Of a stretch of DNA of 64,000 nt, positions 45,331-56,253 are shown one piece after another; the first letter of the stretch is position 1; every line of letters starts with the position of its first letter. The DNA is from Heterocephalus glaber (Eukaryota > Chordata > Mammalia > Rodentia > Bathyergidae): assembly GCF_000247695.1 (NCBI RefSeq), contig NW_004624751.1, forward strand, positions 25,398,633 to 25,462,632, read 5' to 3'. A model generated the notes under the pieces. It worked only from the letters and a program-made list of their open reading frames with translations. It did not search any database and was not told the origin of the DNA. Both the position numbers and the translations under genes were made by a program.

Positions 45331-45679
45331 ATTGTTGTTGCAAATAAAAAGCAAGAATAAATAATTTAAAATTTTTAACATCAAAAACATCATGAAACAT
45401 ATTTAAATATTTTACATTGGAATGTATAAATATGAAAGTAACTATTTTTCACACTTTCGTGACTTGAAAATCTTTGAAGAAAGTATGTGGGAAAATTTAG
45501 CTAGTGACTAAGCCTAATTGACCAGCATCTATTTCTTCATGAAATTTTGTTTTCTCAGGTGTACATTTTTGAAATAAATTATTTTCTCAATTTTGCTAAT
45601 TATGAAACTATTGGAATGTTCCTTTTTTTGGATGGCAGGAGTCCGTGGCATCTGGGGTCACTCAATGGCACACTTTGGC

Positions 45680-46470
45680 CTTTTTCTATACCTAGTGCAG
45701 TTGTGGCGCATGATGTCAGGCATCTGCAGTAAGTAGCAGCTCCAAAGCATTGGATTCTAGTTATAGCAAGCGCTGTGTTTGTTCCTTGTCATTGGCCCTC
45801 ACAGGCTAAGAAGATGTCTTCTTTCTTTTTATAATTTTTCTGAGGTAACCTTAGGTGCTTGCACCAAACTTAAATATACTTAGCCAGGACATAAAGTAAG
45901 GAAGATCTGCATGTAATGATTCATTTGTATTGAATGCAAAATCCAAACTGATTTACCTACTGTACTGGTTTTATGGATGTTAGCATGGAAAATTTCCTTT
46001 TGATCTTTGACAACAAAGGGTCACTTTTTCATTCATCCTATAACAAGAAGCCAAGTATAAGTTGTACAAATTGAGAAAGATATTTGTGTGCACAAAAATG
46101 TCCCTCATCTGGTGACCTTAGATGCATGCTTCTGCTATTTGCTTCCCTGACCCCCTCAACAAGATCCAGATTGATTTGGAGACTGGAAAGATGACTGATT
46201 TCATCAAATTCCATACCTGTAAGGTGACTAAACTGGGGAGAATCAGTGTGGCCACCAACAGAGACATCTTGGCTCTGTTGATATACTTATGTGAAAGACA
46301 CCTTTGCCACCCAGTTCTCCAACATTTTTGTCTTTTTGAAAGGTAACAAATCATAGTTTTCACTTCCGTGAAGAAAAGGAATTCATCAAGAGACAGTGGG
46401 TATTATGGTCTCTAGTGACATGTTGGAGAAATCTTTGTAGTAAATTAAAGTTAATATAACATAATTTTTT
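45680..46470 (+). pseudogene. RPS4X: RPS4X processed pseudogene
   Basis: An intronless, decayed copy of the mRNA for 40S ribosomal protein S4. It carries in order: the 5'UTR end (about 45681), gtagcagctccaaagcattg, ggaagatctgcatg, ttttatggatgttagcat, caagtataagttgtacaaat, tccctcatctggtgacc, cagattgatttggagactgg (peptide [16 protein letters not shown]), accaacagagacatc, tctccaacatttttgt and the 3'UTR segment gtgacatgttggagaaatct. The coding part is about 90 bases shorter than a normal 792-base S4 frame. An early codon reads TAA (ctgcagtaagtagca), followed by many frameshifts. Introns are absent throughout and it ends in an A/T-rich stretch, so it arose by LINE-mediated retrotransposition. It cannot make S4. 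RPS4X rather than a Y-type parent is assumed from the usual source of such copies. Confidence 0.93.
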
Positions 46471-47200
46471 AAAAACACACCCTTCACACTGTGAAAGTCA
46501 AAATCCTTTGGTAAGATGAATAAAATTTTAGTAGATGAAAACCTTTCTTTGGATGGTGAAGATTAATGACACATCCCAAATATCACTTAATAAAGCAAGT
46601 ACACTTGGAACAATAATCCATGTCTGAGAGGTGTCAGGCTAGAAAGAATTTAACACCACAAAGTAACTATAAATAAACAAGCTACTTTTGAAGAACTATT
46701 GCATAATTATTGGTGTCAAAGAAGGAATTTGGAAATAAGATAGCTATCAACCAGCAATTTTGGTGATAATATTATTTTAGAATTCTTCATTAGTGAAGAA
46801 AGAGAAAATTCTTTACAATAAATGTAAATATAGAGATTTTACAATTCTCCCTTGATTCGAGGACAGAATTTAATTTATGTTCTTGAATTTGATCCTTAAA
46901 ATGTATTTTCAAGGAATATACAATATATTGTACCTCATATACTCCAAGCATTTCAAAAAGTCCATGAACTCCTTGAAAGTAAGTTTTCAAGTTAGATAAA
47001 CAATGGTACTAAATAATTTAATTTTAAAAGCATGAAAAAGACAAAGGCACAAATATTTAATAAAATGTCTATGATAGTGAATTAAGATCATTAAGGAAAT
47101 GACCTATGGAACTGAGAAGGACAACTCTGACATGTGCTCAGAAACAGTAAGAACAAAGACTGGGTCCAGAGGTCATGGCCACAGATTCCTGTGAGGAACA
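46471..47200. other. Unassigned sequence
   Basis: Nothing recognised. Confidence 0.4.
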
Positions 47201-47322
47201 TCCAAGTATAGAGTCACCTGTGGTACTTGCTAAAAATACCTTGATCCTGAAGCAAGGTCTCTCAGTAAGCAGCCTAGGAAGACTGGGTTTTAGAAAGCAC
47301 CATGGATGATTTTTTTTTTTTA
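47201..47322 (-). mobile_element. MER5A-like fragment (possible)
   Basis: gtcacctgtggtacttgcta followed by aaaataccttgatcctgaag and tgggttttagaaagcaccat resemble MER5A wording. Diverged. Confidence 0.4.
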
Positions 47323-47801
47323 TCATTAGGGAAGTTGGAAAAAACATTGTACTAGTGAATGAAGCCTAATATAATGGAGGAAGAGTCCAAGCTGATAAAG
47401 TGCAGTGAGAGATGATTGGGAATGAGGAGGCTCAATTGCAAGGGAGAAGAGGTGGAAAGGCATTGGATTTCCACTATTTAAACCAAGGACCCTAGTCATA
47501 TCTGGCACAGAATAAGGACTTATTAATGTCAGTTAAGGAGAATCAAATTTTGAATACCACATTCAGATATGCAAAGAAAGGCACCTTTATGTTTTGTAAC
47601 TGACCTAGTCTTCCTTATGGAAGTGATAAAGGAGTAATGCAGAAAAAGAATGGAATTGAATTCAGTACACCCAATCTGATTTGTTAATTCAAATAATCTC
47701 AATATGAGAATAGATGATCACCCATGGGAGATGTGTATGGTCTGTATGTGGAAGTTGTACACATCACTTTTGTTTCTTGTTATTTAGCTTTGAAATGATT
47801 C

Positions 47802-47804
<3 letters not shown>
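47323..47804. other. Unassigned sequence
   Basis: Nothing recognised. Confidence 0.4.

Positions 47805-47849
<45 letters not shown>
47805..47849 (+). repeat. AC dinucleotide microsatellite
   Basis: About 22 uninterrupted AC units. Frames crossing it on both strands (His-Thr and Cys-Val runs) are artefacts. Confidence 0.97.
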
Positions 47850-47852
<3 letters not shown>

Positions 47853-48784
47853 TGCTACCTACACAGTCATGTTTTATTGTGATAAGAACTTGGAGTGAAC
47901 CTCTCCCACTTCCATTGAGAATGTGGCATAACACCTTGTTGGACACCACATATGAGCTATTAACCTAAAACTCAAGAGTTTGACAGATCCTTTGAGAGTT
48001 CAGGCCACAGCAAGGCCAAGGTATTTACCTCTCTGAGGACTGAGTGCCTTTGAAGAGATTGGGCTCCACTGCTTGCTCTCAGTTGCTTCCCAGTGCCACC
48101 ACCTGTTAGATTTCCAGCTAATATCAAAACCCTGTCTGCCTATACCTGCACAACTTTCCAGTATCAAGAGACCTTATGTCTCCAGGTATGGCCATTGTTT
48201 CAATCACACCACTCTCCTGAGCACCGCTCTCATAAAGGTGTACTTTAAACTTTAACTGAACTTTCTTCAGAGGGCTGCTTTTATCCTAATTGAGCAACTA
48301 GACATTAATAATTTAGAACTCATTCATGATGTAGGTAATGTACCTCATCTATGGAATGTATTTCTTGTGACATTTGTTCTTATTATTCTCCCCTCTTTAA
48401 GCATTTGTCAGTCAAAGGAAACAATCTCTTTATATGGTAACAAGCCATATGATTGCTGAAGTCACAATTTCTGAAGTTACAGCAATTATCTCCTTATTTT
48501 AATCATTATTGTCAATAGATTAGACTTTGGTCACTCAGTCACACAAATGGCAGAGACTCTAGTTCATGCCCAGGGAAATAAAAGGGGAAGGTTTTGGAAC
48601 AAAGAATAGTTTCTGCTACTGTCATCTTAACTCTTGCCACTGAATCTCCTTGAACCCAATTGTGTAAAATGGTCAAAATGGGATAGAAGAAGCACTTTTC
48701 AACTAGTAGTTTGAAATCCTAAAAACCCTATGACAATTATTTACTATCTGAAACTACTAACCAAAGCATTGATTTGGATTAGAG
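47850..48784. other. Unassigned sequence
   Basis: Nothing recognised. Confidence 0.4.
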
Positions 48785-48992
48785 CTTTCCACCTTGCCAG
48801 CACTGATATTTTGGTCCAAATAATTCTTTTTTTGTAGATGCTGTCATGTACACCAGAAGGTGTGTAGTTGTATCCTGACCTTTACTTACTGGATGCCAGA
48901 AGCATGTCCCTCCAGCTGGGATGACCAAGTGTCTCTGGATATTGCCAAATTCTTTCTAGGGAAGAAAAAATTGCTCCAGGTTAGAAGTCATT
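48785..48992 (-). mobile_element. MER20-like hAT element, antisense
   Basis: ccttgccagcactgatattt, tggtccaaataattcttttt, ttactggatgccagaagcat, gtctctggatattgccaaat and aaattgctccaggttagaag follow MER20 antisense order. Confidence 0.65.
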
Positions 48993-50254
48993 GATATACT
49001 CAGAAAGACAATGATTAGAAGGGATTGAAAGAAGTTAACTAGCATTGCTTTCCAATTAAAGATGACCAGAAATGTTTATATACATGCAATTTAACCTTCT
49101 GATTGTAAATCTCATTGATTACATTTTACTTGTATTTCAAATCCTTTCAAATAGCCTTTCAATTGTGCTTAACGAGCCCCATTTTGGGATCAAAGCACCC
49201 ATTTTCCTCCCTTCAGGAAAGAAAGCTGCTTGTGGTTCACAGTAGAGTCCTTCTCTGGCATCTGCTCCTAACCCCAGGGACTCCGAGGGCCTTGCCCTCA
49301 GGAGCCAGCCCTTGTCTTAAGACAGGTGGATGCAGGAGGCAGGGTGTAAAAGGTTTACACCCTACTTCAGTTGAGAAGCTTCTGAGACTTCTATAGCAAC
49401 TGTACTGCATTTCCTCTTTTTCCTGGGCACAGTCTTGTCATCCTTCACTTCTTTATAGGTGTTACTCCATGGGGCAATCCCAGTAAACTCCCTGGATGAA
49501 AATCTGTCTTTGAGTCTATTTTTATAGAACAGAACCTACAATGCACATCTGAAACATTTTATTTTAACTTAACACAAATGCTAGTGTTGTTTCCCCCCAC
49601 TCTTTTGATGTTGCAAATATGCATTTTCTTTCCTTCCAGTTCTGCTTAGTAGAGTTTCATCATCCTTTATGCATTAGCCATATGTACAAGTTCAAGTTTC
49701 AGTTTGTTTAAATGGAAAGAAAACCAAAATATACAATGCAAGACAGAATACAGAATACATTAGATTTTAGAAACTATTTTACAGTCGTGTTGGCATATCT
49801 ACTTCAAGAACAGTTTTAGTTACAGACTCGCTTTTGACCTTGTCTCTCCAGAGCATTTAACTTAATCATTGAAACAATTATTTTTTTACACAGTCATATT
49901 ATTTGTTTACATACTATTTAATTCAATTACAATTATAATTATATACAAAACCTGCCTAAATAGTTGAGAACAAGCATAACCAAATATAAATCCACCTACT
50001 GAACAGAAGTCAGAGGTGTGCAGTAGCTAATAAGGGGAAATATTTTTGCATTATAGACATCACTGTGTTTGACAACACAAAAGGATAATCCACTTAGTTA
50101 CATAGGTAGAGGTCACAGAGCTTCTAGACCCACCACATAAAAGAATCTAGGGAATTCAGGGCTTGATCCTTGTTTGATCAGTGTGAATTGGTCAGAAATG
50201 TAGAGCAGCATCATATCCCTCCAAGAGACCTGATGTCTTTTCAGATTGGTTATT
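48993..50254. other. Unassigned sequence, possible LTR end
   Basis: No gene. At 49440-49560 the block cagtaaactccctggatgaa then aatctgtctttgagtctatt resembles the U5 end of an ERVL-type LTR, but no boundaries are visible. Confidence 0.4.
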
Positions 50255-50355
50255 ACAGGTAAGGAAATTGAGACTTAGATTAATTGTCTTGGTTTTAGAC
50301 AGTTTTAGAAATCAAGTTTCTGACTCTTTGATCAATACTCTTTCTGATACACAAT
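50255..50355 (-). mobile_element. MIR fragment, antisense
   Basis: attacaggtaaggaaattga, gacttagattaattgtcttg and tctgactctttgatcaatac resemble antisense MIR. Confidence 0.45.
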
Positions 50356-50438
50356 AGATCTAGACTAGAGAGCTTGATTAAGCATTTTAATTTATTCACA
50401 AATCTTAGACTTTTGGTTACTTGAAAATAGCACTAAAA

Positions 50439-50450
50439 TTTGACTTACTC
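50439..50450 (+). repeat. L1 target-site duplication, left
   Basis: tttgacttactc, matching ttcgacttactc at 56242-56253 with one transition. It sets the 5' boundary of the L1. Confidence 0.85.
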
Positions 50451-50982
50451 TACCATCCTTAAATGTACACAGATCCCAATGAGAACCCGGTGTGGACCAG
50501 AGCAGCATGGATGCAGGCAGGTCTAGCTAAGGCACCACCCCGACCCCACCCACTTGGCCACACAGGCCCCAGTGAAAGACCCACTTGGAAAAGAGCTGCA
50601 GAGACACACAAGCAACAGCCAGAGGCCTGCCTCTATTATATTGGTAAGTGCATGTAGACCCTAGTCAGAAGCCTGCTCAGAAACCAGTGACTGGTGTGCA
50701 CAGCCCCCAGCCAAAGGCCCACCCAGACAACAGCTACTCAGATGGGCAGGCCCTAGACAGAGGAATGCCTAGATACAGTCCCAAGAGTGCACAGGCCCAA
50801 ACCAAAATTCAGCTCTGACAACAGGACAGCACAGGAATCCAGAAGACCACCACTCTGAACCCAGAAATTGGTGCACTGGTGAGCAGCAGAGCGAAGGCTG
50901 CTCCTGGCTTGCTGAGAAGTGAAGACCACTGGGTGAGCAAAAAGTTACCTCAACAAAGGCACAGCAGGCTGCATCTGTTGAA

Positions 50983-52099
50983 ATGAGAAGACACTTAAAC
51001 AGGTATCAAAACCAGACTTCCAGATCATCTAAGGCAACCCCAAAGGTCAACAAGATGGAACAATCTGATACTCAAGCACCTGGACTCCTTGAACCAGCAA
51101 TGAAACAGGATCTGGAAAAACTGAAATCAGAAATAATTTCTCAGATGATGTCAGAGATTGTGTCTATAGTGCAAGACATGATTAATAAATCTAGATCAGA
51201 CACAGAAAAAAAAATGGAGAAGCTGAGGAACAAGATGGAATCTCAATATAGAAAACAAATGGAATCCATAAAACAAATACAAACAGATTTCCAGGAGATT
51301 AAAAATTCCATTGAAAGTTTACACACCAGAATGAGCCAACGTGAGGATAGAAGACAAGATTGCAATTAGTGGCCAGGAAAATAAAAATTTCATAAAAATA
51401 ATAAGGGACCATGAGATATCATTCCAGCAGCTGCTAGATGATGCAAAGAAGAATAACATAAGACTGATCAGAGTCAATGAAGAAATAAGAGAGAGTGCAA
51501 ACAACATTTAAAAAAAAAGCTGTTCACAGAAGTAATACGAGAAAACTTCCCAAGCAGGGGGAAAGAACTTGACATACAGATAAGTGAGGTATACAGGATT
51601 CTGACTAGCCTTCATCAAAAAAAATCTACACTGGGCTGGGGATTTAGCTCAGTGGTTTCACCACCTACTGCGCGAGCACAAGGACCTGAGTTCAATCCCT
51701 GGAACTGAGGCATATGACAGTTAAGAATCCAGAAACCCAACAGAAAAACAAAATTCTACAAGCAGTTAGAGAAAAGAAACAAATCACATACAAAAGAAAA
51801 CCCATCTGAATCCATGAGACTTCTCAACACAAACCCTCAAGGCAAGAAGAGCTTGGAGTGACATATTTCAAGCTCTAAAGGAAGACAACCTCCAACCCAG
51901 ATTGATGTACCCTGCAAAACTATCTTTCAAAATTGATGGAAAAGTAAGATACTTTCATGACAAAGAGCACTTGAGGAACTTCATGAATACCAAAACAACA
52001 TTCCAATAAATTTTAGGTGATATCCTAGGAAAAGACAATGAGGATCACAGCCCCAGGAAGCTCAGCAGAATGAATCCATCAGGAATGACAAGAAATTAA
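50983..52099 (+). pseudogene. L1 ORF1 remnant
   Basis: L1 ORF1p is an RNA-binding chaperone of the L1 particle. The first 128 codons are open and have the expected basic N-terminus followed by a heptad-like coiled coil rich in Lys, Glu and Gln (about residues 35-120). A frameshift after residue 128 ends the frame at 51369. Later frames still show the C-terminal signature (ARRAWSDIFQALKE, LQPRLMYPAKLSF). The terminator of the ancestral frame is probably TAA at 52097-52099. A SINE splits the frame at 51636-51712. Confidence 0.85.
51636..51712 (+). mobile_element. ID-like SINE inside L1 ORF1
   Basis: gggctggggatttagctcag (box A), tactgcgcgagcacaagg and gagttcaatccctgg (box B). The A-tail is very short or lost. 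It inserted after the L1, so it is younger than it. Confidence 0.9.
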
Positions 52100-52136
52100 A
52101 TGCAAAGGGATAAAATCCAACAAAAAAGAAAAAGTC

Positions 52137-55100
52137 ATGACAAGGCTACATCAATATATATCAATTGTAACCATCAATGTTAATGGTCTCAATTCACCAA
52201 TCAAAAGAAATAGACTGGCAGAATATATAAAGAAGCAACATCCAACAATATGCTGCTTTCAAGAAACATACTTAATTCAAAAAGGAACTCATAGACTGAA
52301 ATTTAAAGGGTGGAAAACAATACTCCATGTGACAGGAACCTGATAAAATGCAGGAGTACTTATCCTATTTGCACATCAAGTGAATTTCAAACCAAACTGA
52401 TTAAGAGAGACAAAGAAGGACATTACATTCTTGTAAAGGGAACAATCCAAGAGGAACAGATGACAATCATAAATATATATGCACCAAATACTAGTGTGCC
52501 CAACTATATGAAAGAAATACTAAAGGACATGAAAAATAAAATAAGCAATAATACACTGGTAGTGGGGGACCTCAGTACCCCACTGTCACAAATAGATAGG
52601 TCAACTAGACAGAAAATAAACAACAAAATACTAGAACTCAATCAAACTCTTGAACAAATGAACTTGACAGATGTTTACAGAGTGTTTTACCCCACAAAAT
52701 CAGAATATACATTCTTTTCAGCTGCACACAGGTCATTCTCCAATATAGACTCCATACTTGCTCAGAAAACATGCTTAAGTAAGTGCAAAGGAGTTGAAGT
52801 TATCCCCTATATATAATCAGACCATAGTGCAATGAAATTGGAGATCAATAGCAAAAGAAACCACAAGAATTTCATGAACTCATGGAAATTGAACAACATA
52901 CTTCCGAATGAGCAATATGTTACAGAGGAAATTAATTAGAAATCAGACAGTTTATACAATTAAATGACAATGTCAATACAACATATCAGAATCTATGGGG
53001 GCACAATGAAAGCAGCCTTATGAGGGAAATTCATAGCAATGAATACTCATATTAGGAAAACAGAGCCAGATCAAATAAACAACCTGATGTTTAACCTCAA
53101 ACTTCTACAAAAAGAAGAGTAGGACATACCCAAAGCTCATAGAAGGGAGGAAATTATAAAGACCAGGGCAGAAATCAATGCAATGGAGACTAATAGAATG
53201 ATACAAAAAATCAATGAAGAGTTGGTTCTTTGAAAGAATAAACAAAATTGACAAGCCCTTAGCCAACCTTATCAAAAAAAGGAAAGAAAAGACTCAAATC
53301 CATGCAATTAGGAATTGAAAGGGTTAAATTACGATGGACCCAGCAGAAATCCAGAGGGTCATCAACACCTACTTTGAGAACCTATACACCAATAAGATGA
53401 AAAACAAAGAAGAAATGGACAGATTCCTAGAAACATATGAATTAGCAAAGTTGAATGAAGAAGACTTAAAACTTCTAAACATCCCAATGTCAATCAATGA
53501 AATTGAAAATGTAATTAAAAACTTACCAACTAAGAATAGCCCTGGTCCTGATGGCTTCACTGCTGAATTGTACAAGACATTTAGAGAAGTACTGCCACTA
53601 CTGTTTAAACTCTTCAATTAAATCGAAAGGGAAGCAGTACTCTGAAATTCATTCCTGGGAGAAGCATCACCTTGATCCCCAAAGCAGAGAAAGACCTAAC
53701 CAAAATAGAGAATGCTAGGCCAATCTCATTAATGAACATGGATGCAAAAATCCTTAATAAGATACCAGCAAATAAAATGCAGAAGATCATCAAGAAGACC
53801 ATACACCCTGACAAAGTGGGATTCATCCCAGGGATGTAAGGATGGTTCAACATACGCAAATCAAGAAATATAATACACTATATCAATGGAGTCAAGACAA
53901 AAACCGTATGATGTAGAAAACCAATAGATGTAGAAAAAGCATTTGACAAAATCCAACATGCATTTATGGTAAAACCCTACAAAAATTTGGAATAGACTGT
54001 CTACCTCAATCTGATAACAGCCATCTATGAAAAATCAACAGCCAATATCATACTAAATCATCAAAAACTGAATTCCTTCACACTAAAATCAGGAACAAGA
54101 CAAGGATGTCCACTATCAGCACTCTTGTCCAATATAGTTTGTGAAACATTAGCCAAAGCAATTAGACAAGAGAAAGAGATAAAAGGAATAAAGATAGGAA
54201 ATGAAGAAGTCAAATTGTCATTATTTGCAGACAACATGATACTCTCTATAGAAGACCCCAAGAACTCCAAGAAAAATCTTTTAGACTTAATAATTAAATT
54301 CAGTAGAGTAGCTGGATACAAGGTCAACACACAAAAATCAAGAGCTTTCCTGTACAGGTACAACAGACTCACTGAAAGACAAACTGGAGAAACAACTCCT
54401 GTCACAATAGCATCCAAAAAAATTAAATACCCAGGAATCAACCTACTGAAAGAAATCAAAGACCTCTACTCTGAAAACTATAGGACTCTGAAAAAAGAGA
54501 TCAAAGAGGATATAAGAAAATGGAAAGACATCCCTTGCTCCTGGGTAGGAAGACATAGTGAAAATGGCCATACTTCCAAAACTGCTATATAGATTTAATG
54601 CAATTGCAATTGAAATTCCAGCAGCCTTCACATACCTTGAGAAAACAATCCAAAATTAATTAATTTGGAACAAGAAGATACCTAAAATAGCAAAAGTAAT
54701 TCAAGCAACAAAGGTAGGGGGTATCACAATCCCCAACTTGAAACTATATTGCAAAGATACTGAGATAAAAACAGCATGGTACTGACAAAGAAACAGACCT
54801 GAGGACCAGTGGAACAGATTAGAAGATGCGGAAACAACTCCAGACACATCCAGCCACCTCATCTTTGACAAAGGAGTCAAATACCCTCACTGGAGGAAAG
54901 ATAGTGTCTTTAAAAAATGGTGCTGGAAAAATTGGGTTTCAACTTGCCAAAGATTAAAACTAGACCTATATTTCTTACCATGCAGTAAACTAAAATCAAA
55001 ATGGATTAAAAGTCTAAGTATTAAAACAGAAGCACTAAATTGACTGGAAGAGAGGTTAGGTAGAACTCTTGAAGACATTGGCTGAGGAAAAGATTTCATG

Positions 55101-55937
55101 AACAAAACCTCAGTTGCATGTGAACTAGCACAAACAATCAACAAGTGGGATCTCTTCCTATTAAAAAGCTTCTGCACTGAAGAGAAACAAGCAATAGCAT
55201 GAAGAGACAACCCACAGTGTGGGAAAAAGTTTTCACCTGCTATTCCTCAAACAAAGGTCTACCATCTAGAATATATAAAGAACTTAAAAAAATCAGACCT
55301 CTCAAATTTAAAGACCCAATCCAAAAATGGGTATCCTGAATAGCAGATATTTCTCAGACAAAGAAGTAGAAATACCAAATAAACATATGAAAAAGTGTAC
55401 AACATCGCTGGTCATTGGAGAAATGCAAATGAAAACAAGGCAGAGATTACACATCACCCCAGAAAGAATGGCTGCTGTCAAGAAGTCAACCAATAACAAA
55501 TGCTGGTGGGGCTGTGGGGAAAAAGGAACACTGCTCCAGTGCTGGTGGGAGTGTAGACTGGTGCAACCACTGTGGAAATCAGTATGGAGATACCTCAAAG
55601 AACTAAGACTGGAAGTCCCATTTGACCTAGCTATTCACCTGTTGGGGATCTTCCCCAAAGAATTAAAAGAATCACACCACAGTGATATATGTGCACCCGT
55701 GTTCATAGCAGCACAGTTTGTAATAGTTAAAACTTGTAAACAGCCCAGTTGCACATCAACTGGAGACTGGATAAAGAAAATGTGTTTTCTAAAAAATAAA
55801 ATGGAATAATATTCTGCCATAAAGAATGAGAAATTAGAGACATTTATAGCTAAATGGGTGCACATTCAGGCCATACTCTCAAAAGTGAAATAAACAGGAC
55901 ACATATGTGTAAATACGGAATAGTTTCTCTGGTGTGA
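52137..55937 (+). pseudogene. L1 ORF2 remnant (endonuclease and reverse transcriptase)
   Basis: L1 ORF2p is the endonuclease/RT that performs target-primed reverse transcription. The N-terminus at 52137 has the APE-like endonuclease start (TINVNGLNSP, then CCFQETYL). A second frame from 52310 keeps endonuclease wording (INIYAPN, VVGDLSTPLSQIDRS, where a family Asn/Asp-type position is altered). The RT finger/palm block at 53334 has NSPGPDGFTAELY. The RT catalytic box reads FADNM at 54224-54238 instead of the family FADDM, so the second catalytic Asp is Asn. The C-terminus has [19 protein letters not shown]. At least six frame breaks are visible. The stop used here, tga at 55935-55937, is inferred by comparison with the other L1 tails. 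Confidence 0.9.
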
Positions 55938-56241
55938 GAAACTGAAAATGTAAATAAGGATCAAAATGTATAATAGATAAGGTGAAAAGGAAGAAAAGGG
56001 GCCAAGGGGAAAGTGAAGGGGAAGTGATAGGGGACAGGAAAGAAGGGAATGGAATTAACATGAGAAAATTAAAAAATGGAAACAAAGTCTTTGCAATTAA
56101 AGAGTGGTGGAGGGGTTGAAGGGAGGGCAGGGGAATGGGTAAAAATAAGAGTCAAGATATATTACGTAAATGTGCATATCTCCAATGATGAATGTCATAT
56201 TGTATACCTAAAATGTACCAATAAAGTTAATTTTTAAAATA

Positions 56242-56253
56242 TTCGACTTACTC
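56242..56253 (+). repeat. L1 target-site duplication, right
   Basis: ttcgacttactc, counterpart of 50439-50450. Confidence 0.85.

Larger units (their letters stand above)
50451..56241 (+). mobile_element. Near-full-length L1 LINE, inactive
   Basis: 5.8 kb bounded by 12-bp duplications. Order: 5'UTR 50451-50982 (C-rich, with repeated ccagtg/cagcccccagccaaaggccc-like units), ORF1 remnant 50983-52099, spacer, ORF2 remnant 52137-55937, and a 3'UTR with a purine-rich tract. It ends cctaaaatgtaccaataaag and an A-rich tail near 56240. Stops, frameshifts, an inserted SINE and a changed RT catalytic residue show it is dead. Its 3' half is the yardstick for the other L1 tails in this window. Confidence 0.96.

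Noticed and set aside
46118..46363. Opposite-strand frames in the RPS4X region
   Set aside because: The plus-strand frame 46122-46346 is a surviving piece of S4; the minus-strand frame is its shadow.
47714..47968. Frames with His-Thr or Cys-Val runs
   Set aside because: Translation of an AC microsatellite on either strand.
50983..51369. A 128-codon coiled-coil reading frame that could be called a host gene
   Set aside because: It is the N-terminal part of L1 ORF1, in the right position before ORF2, and the frame breaks before the RNA-binding domains.
52310..55809. Several open frames of 95-168 codons
   Set aside because: They are pieces of one decayed L1 ORF2 in shifting frames, not separate genes.
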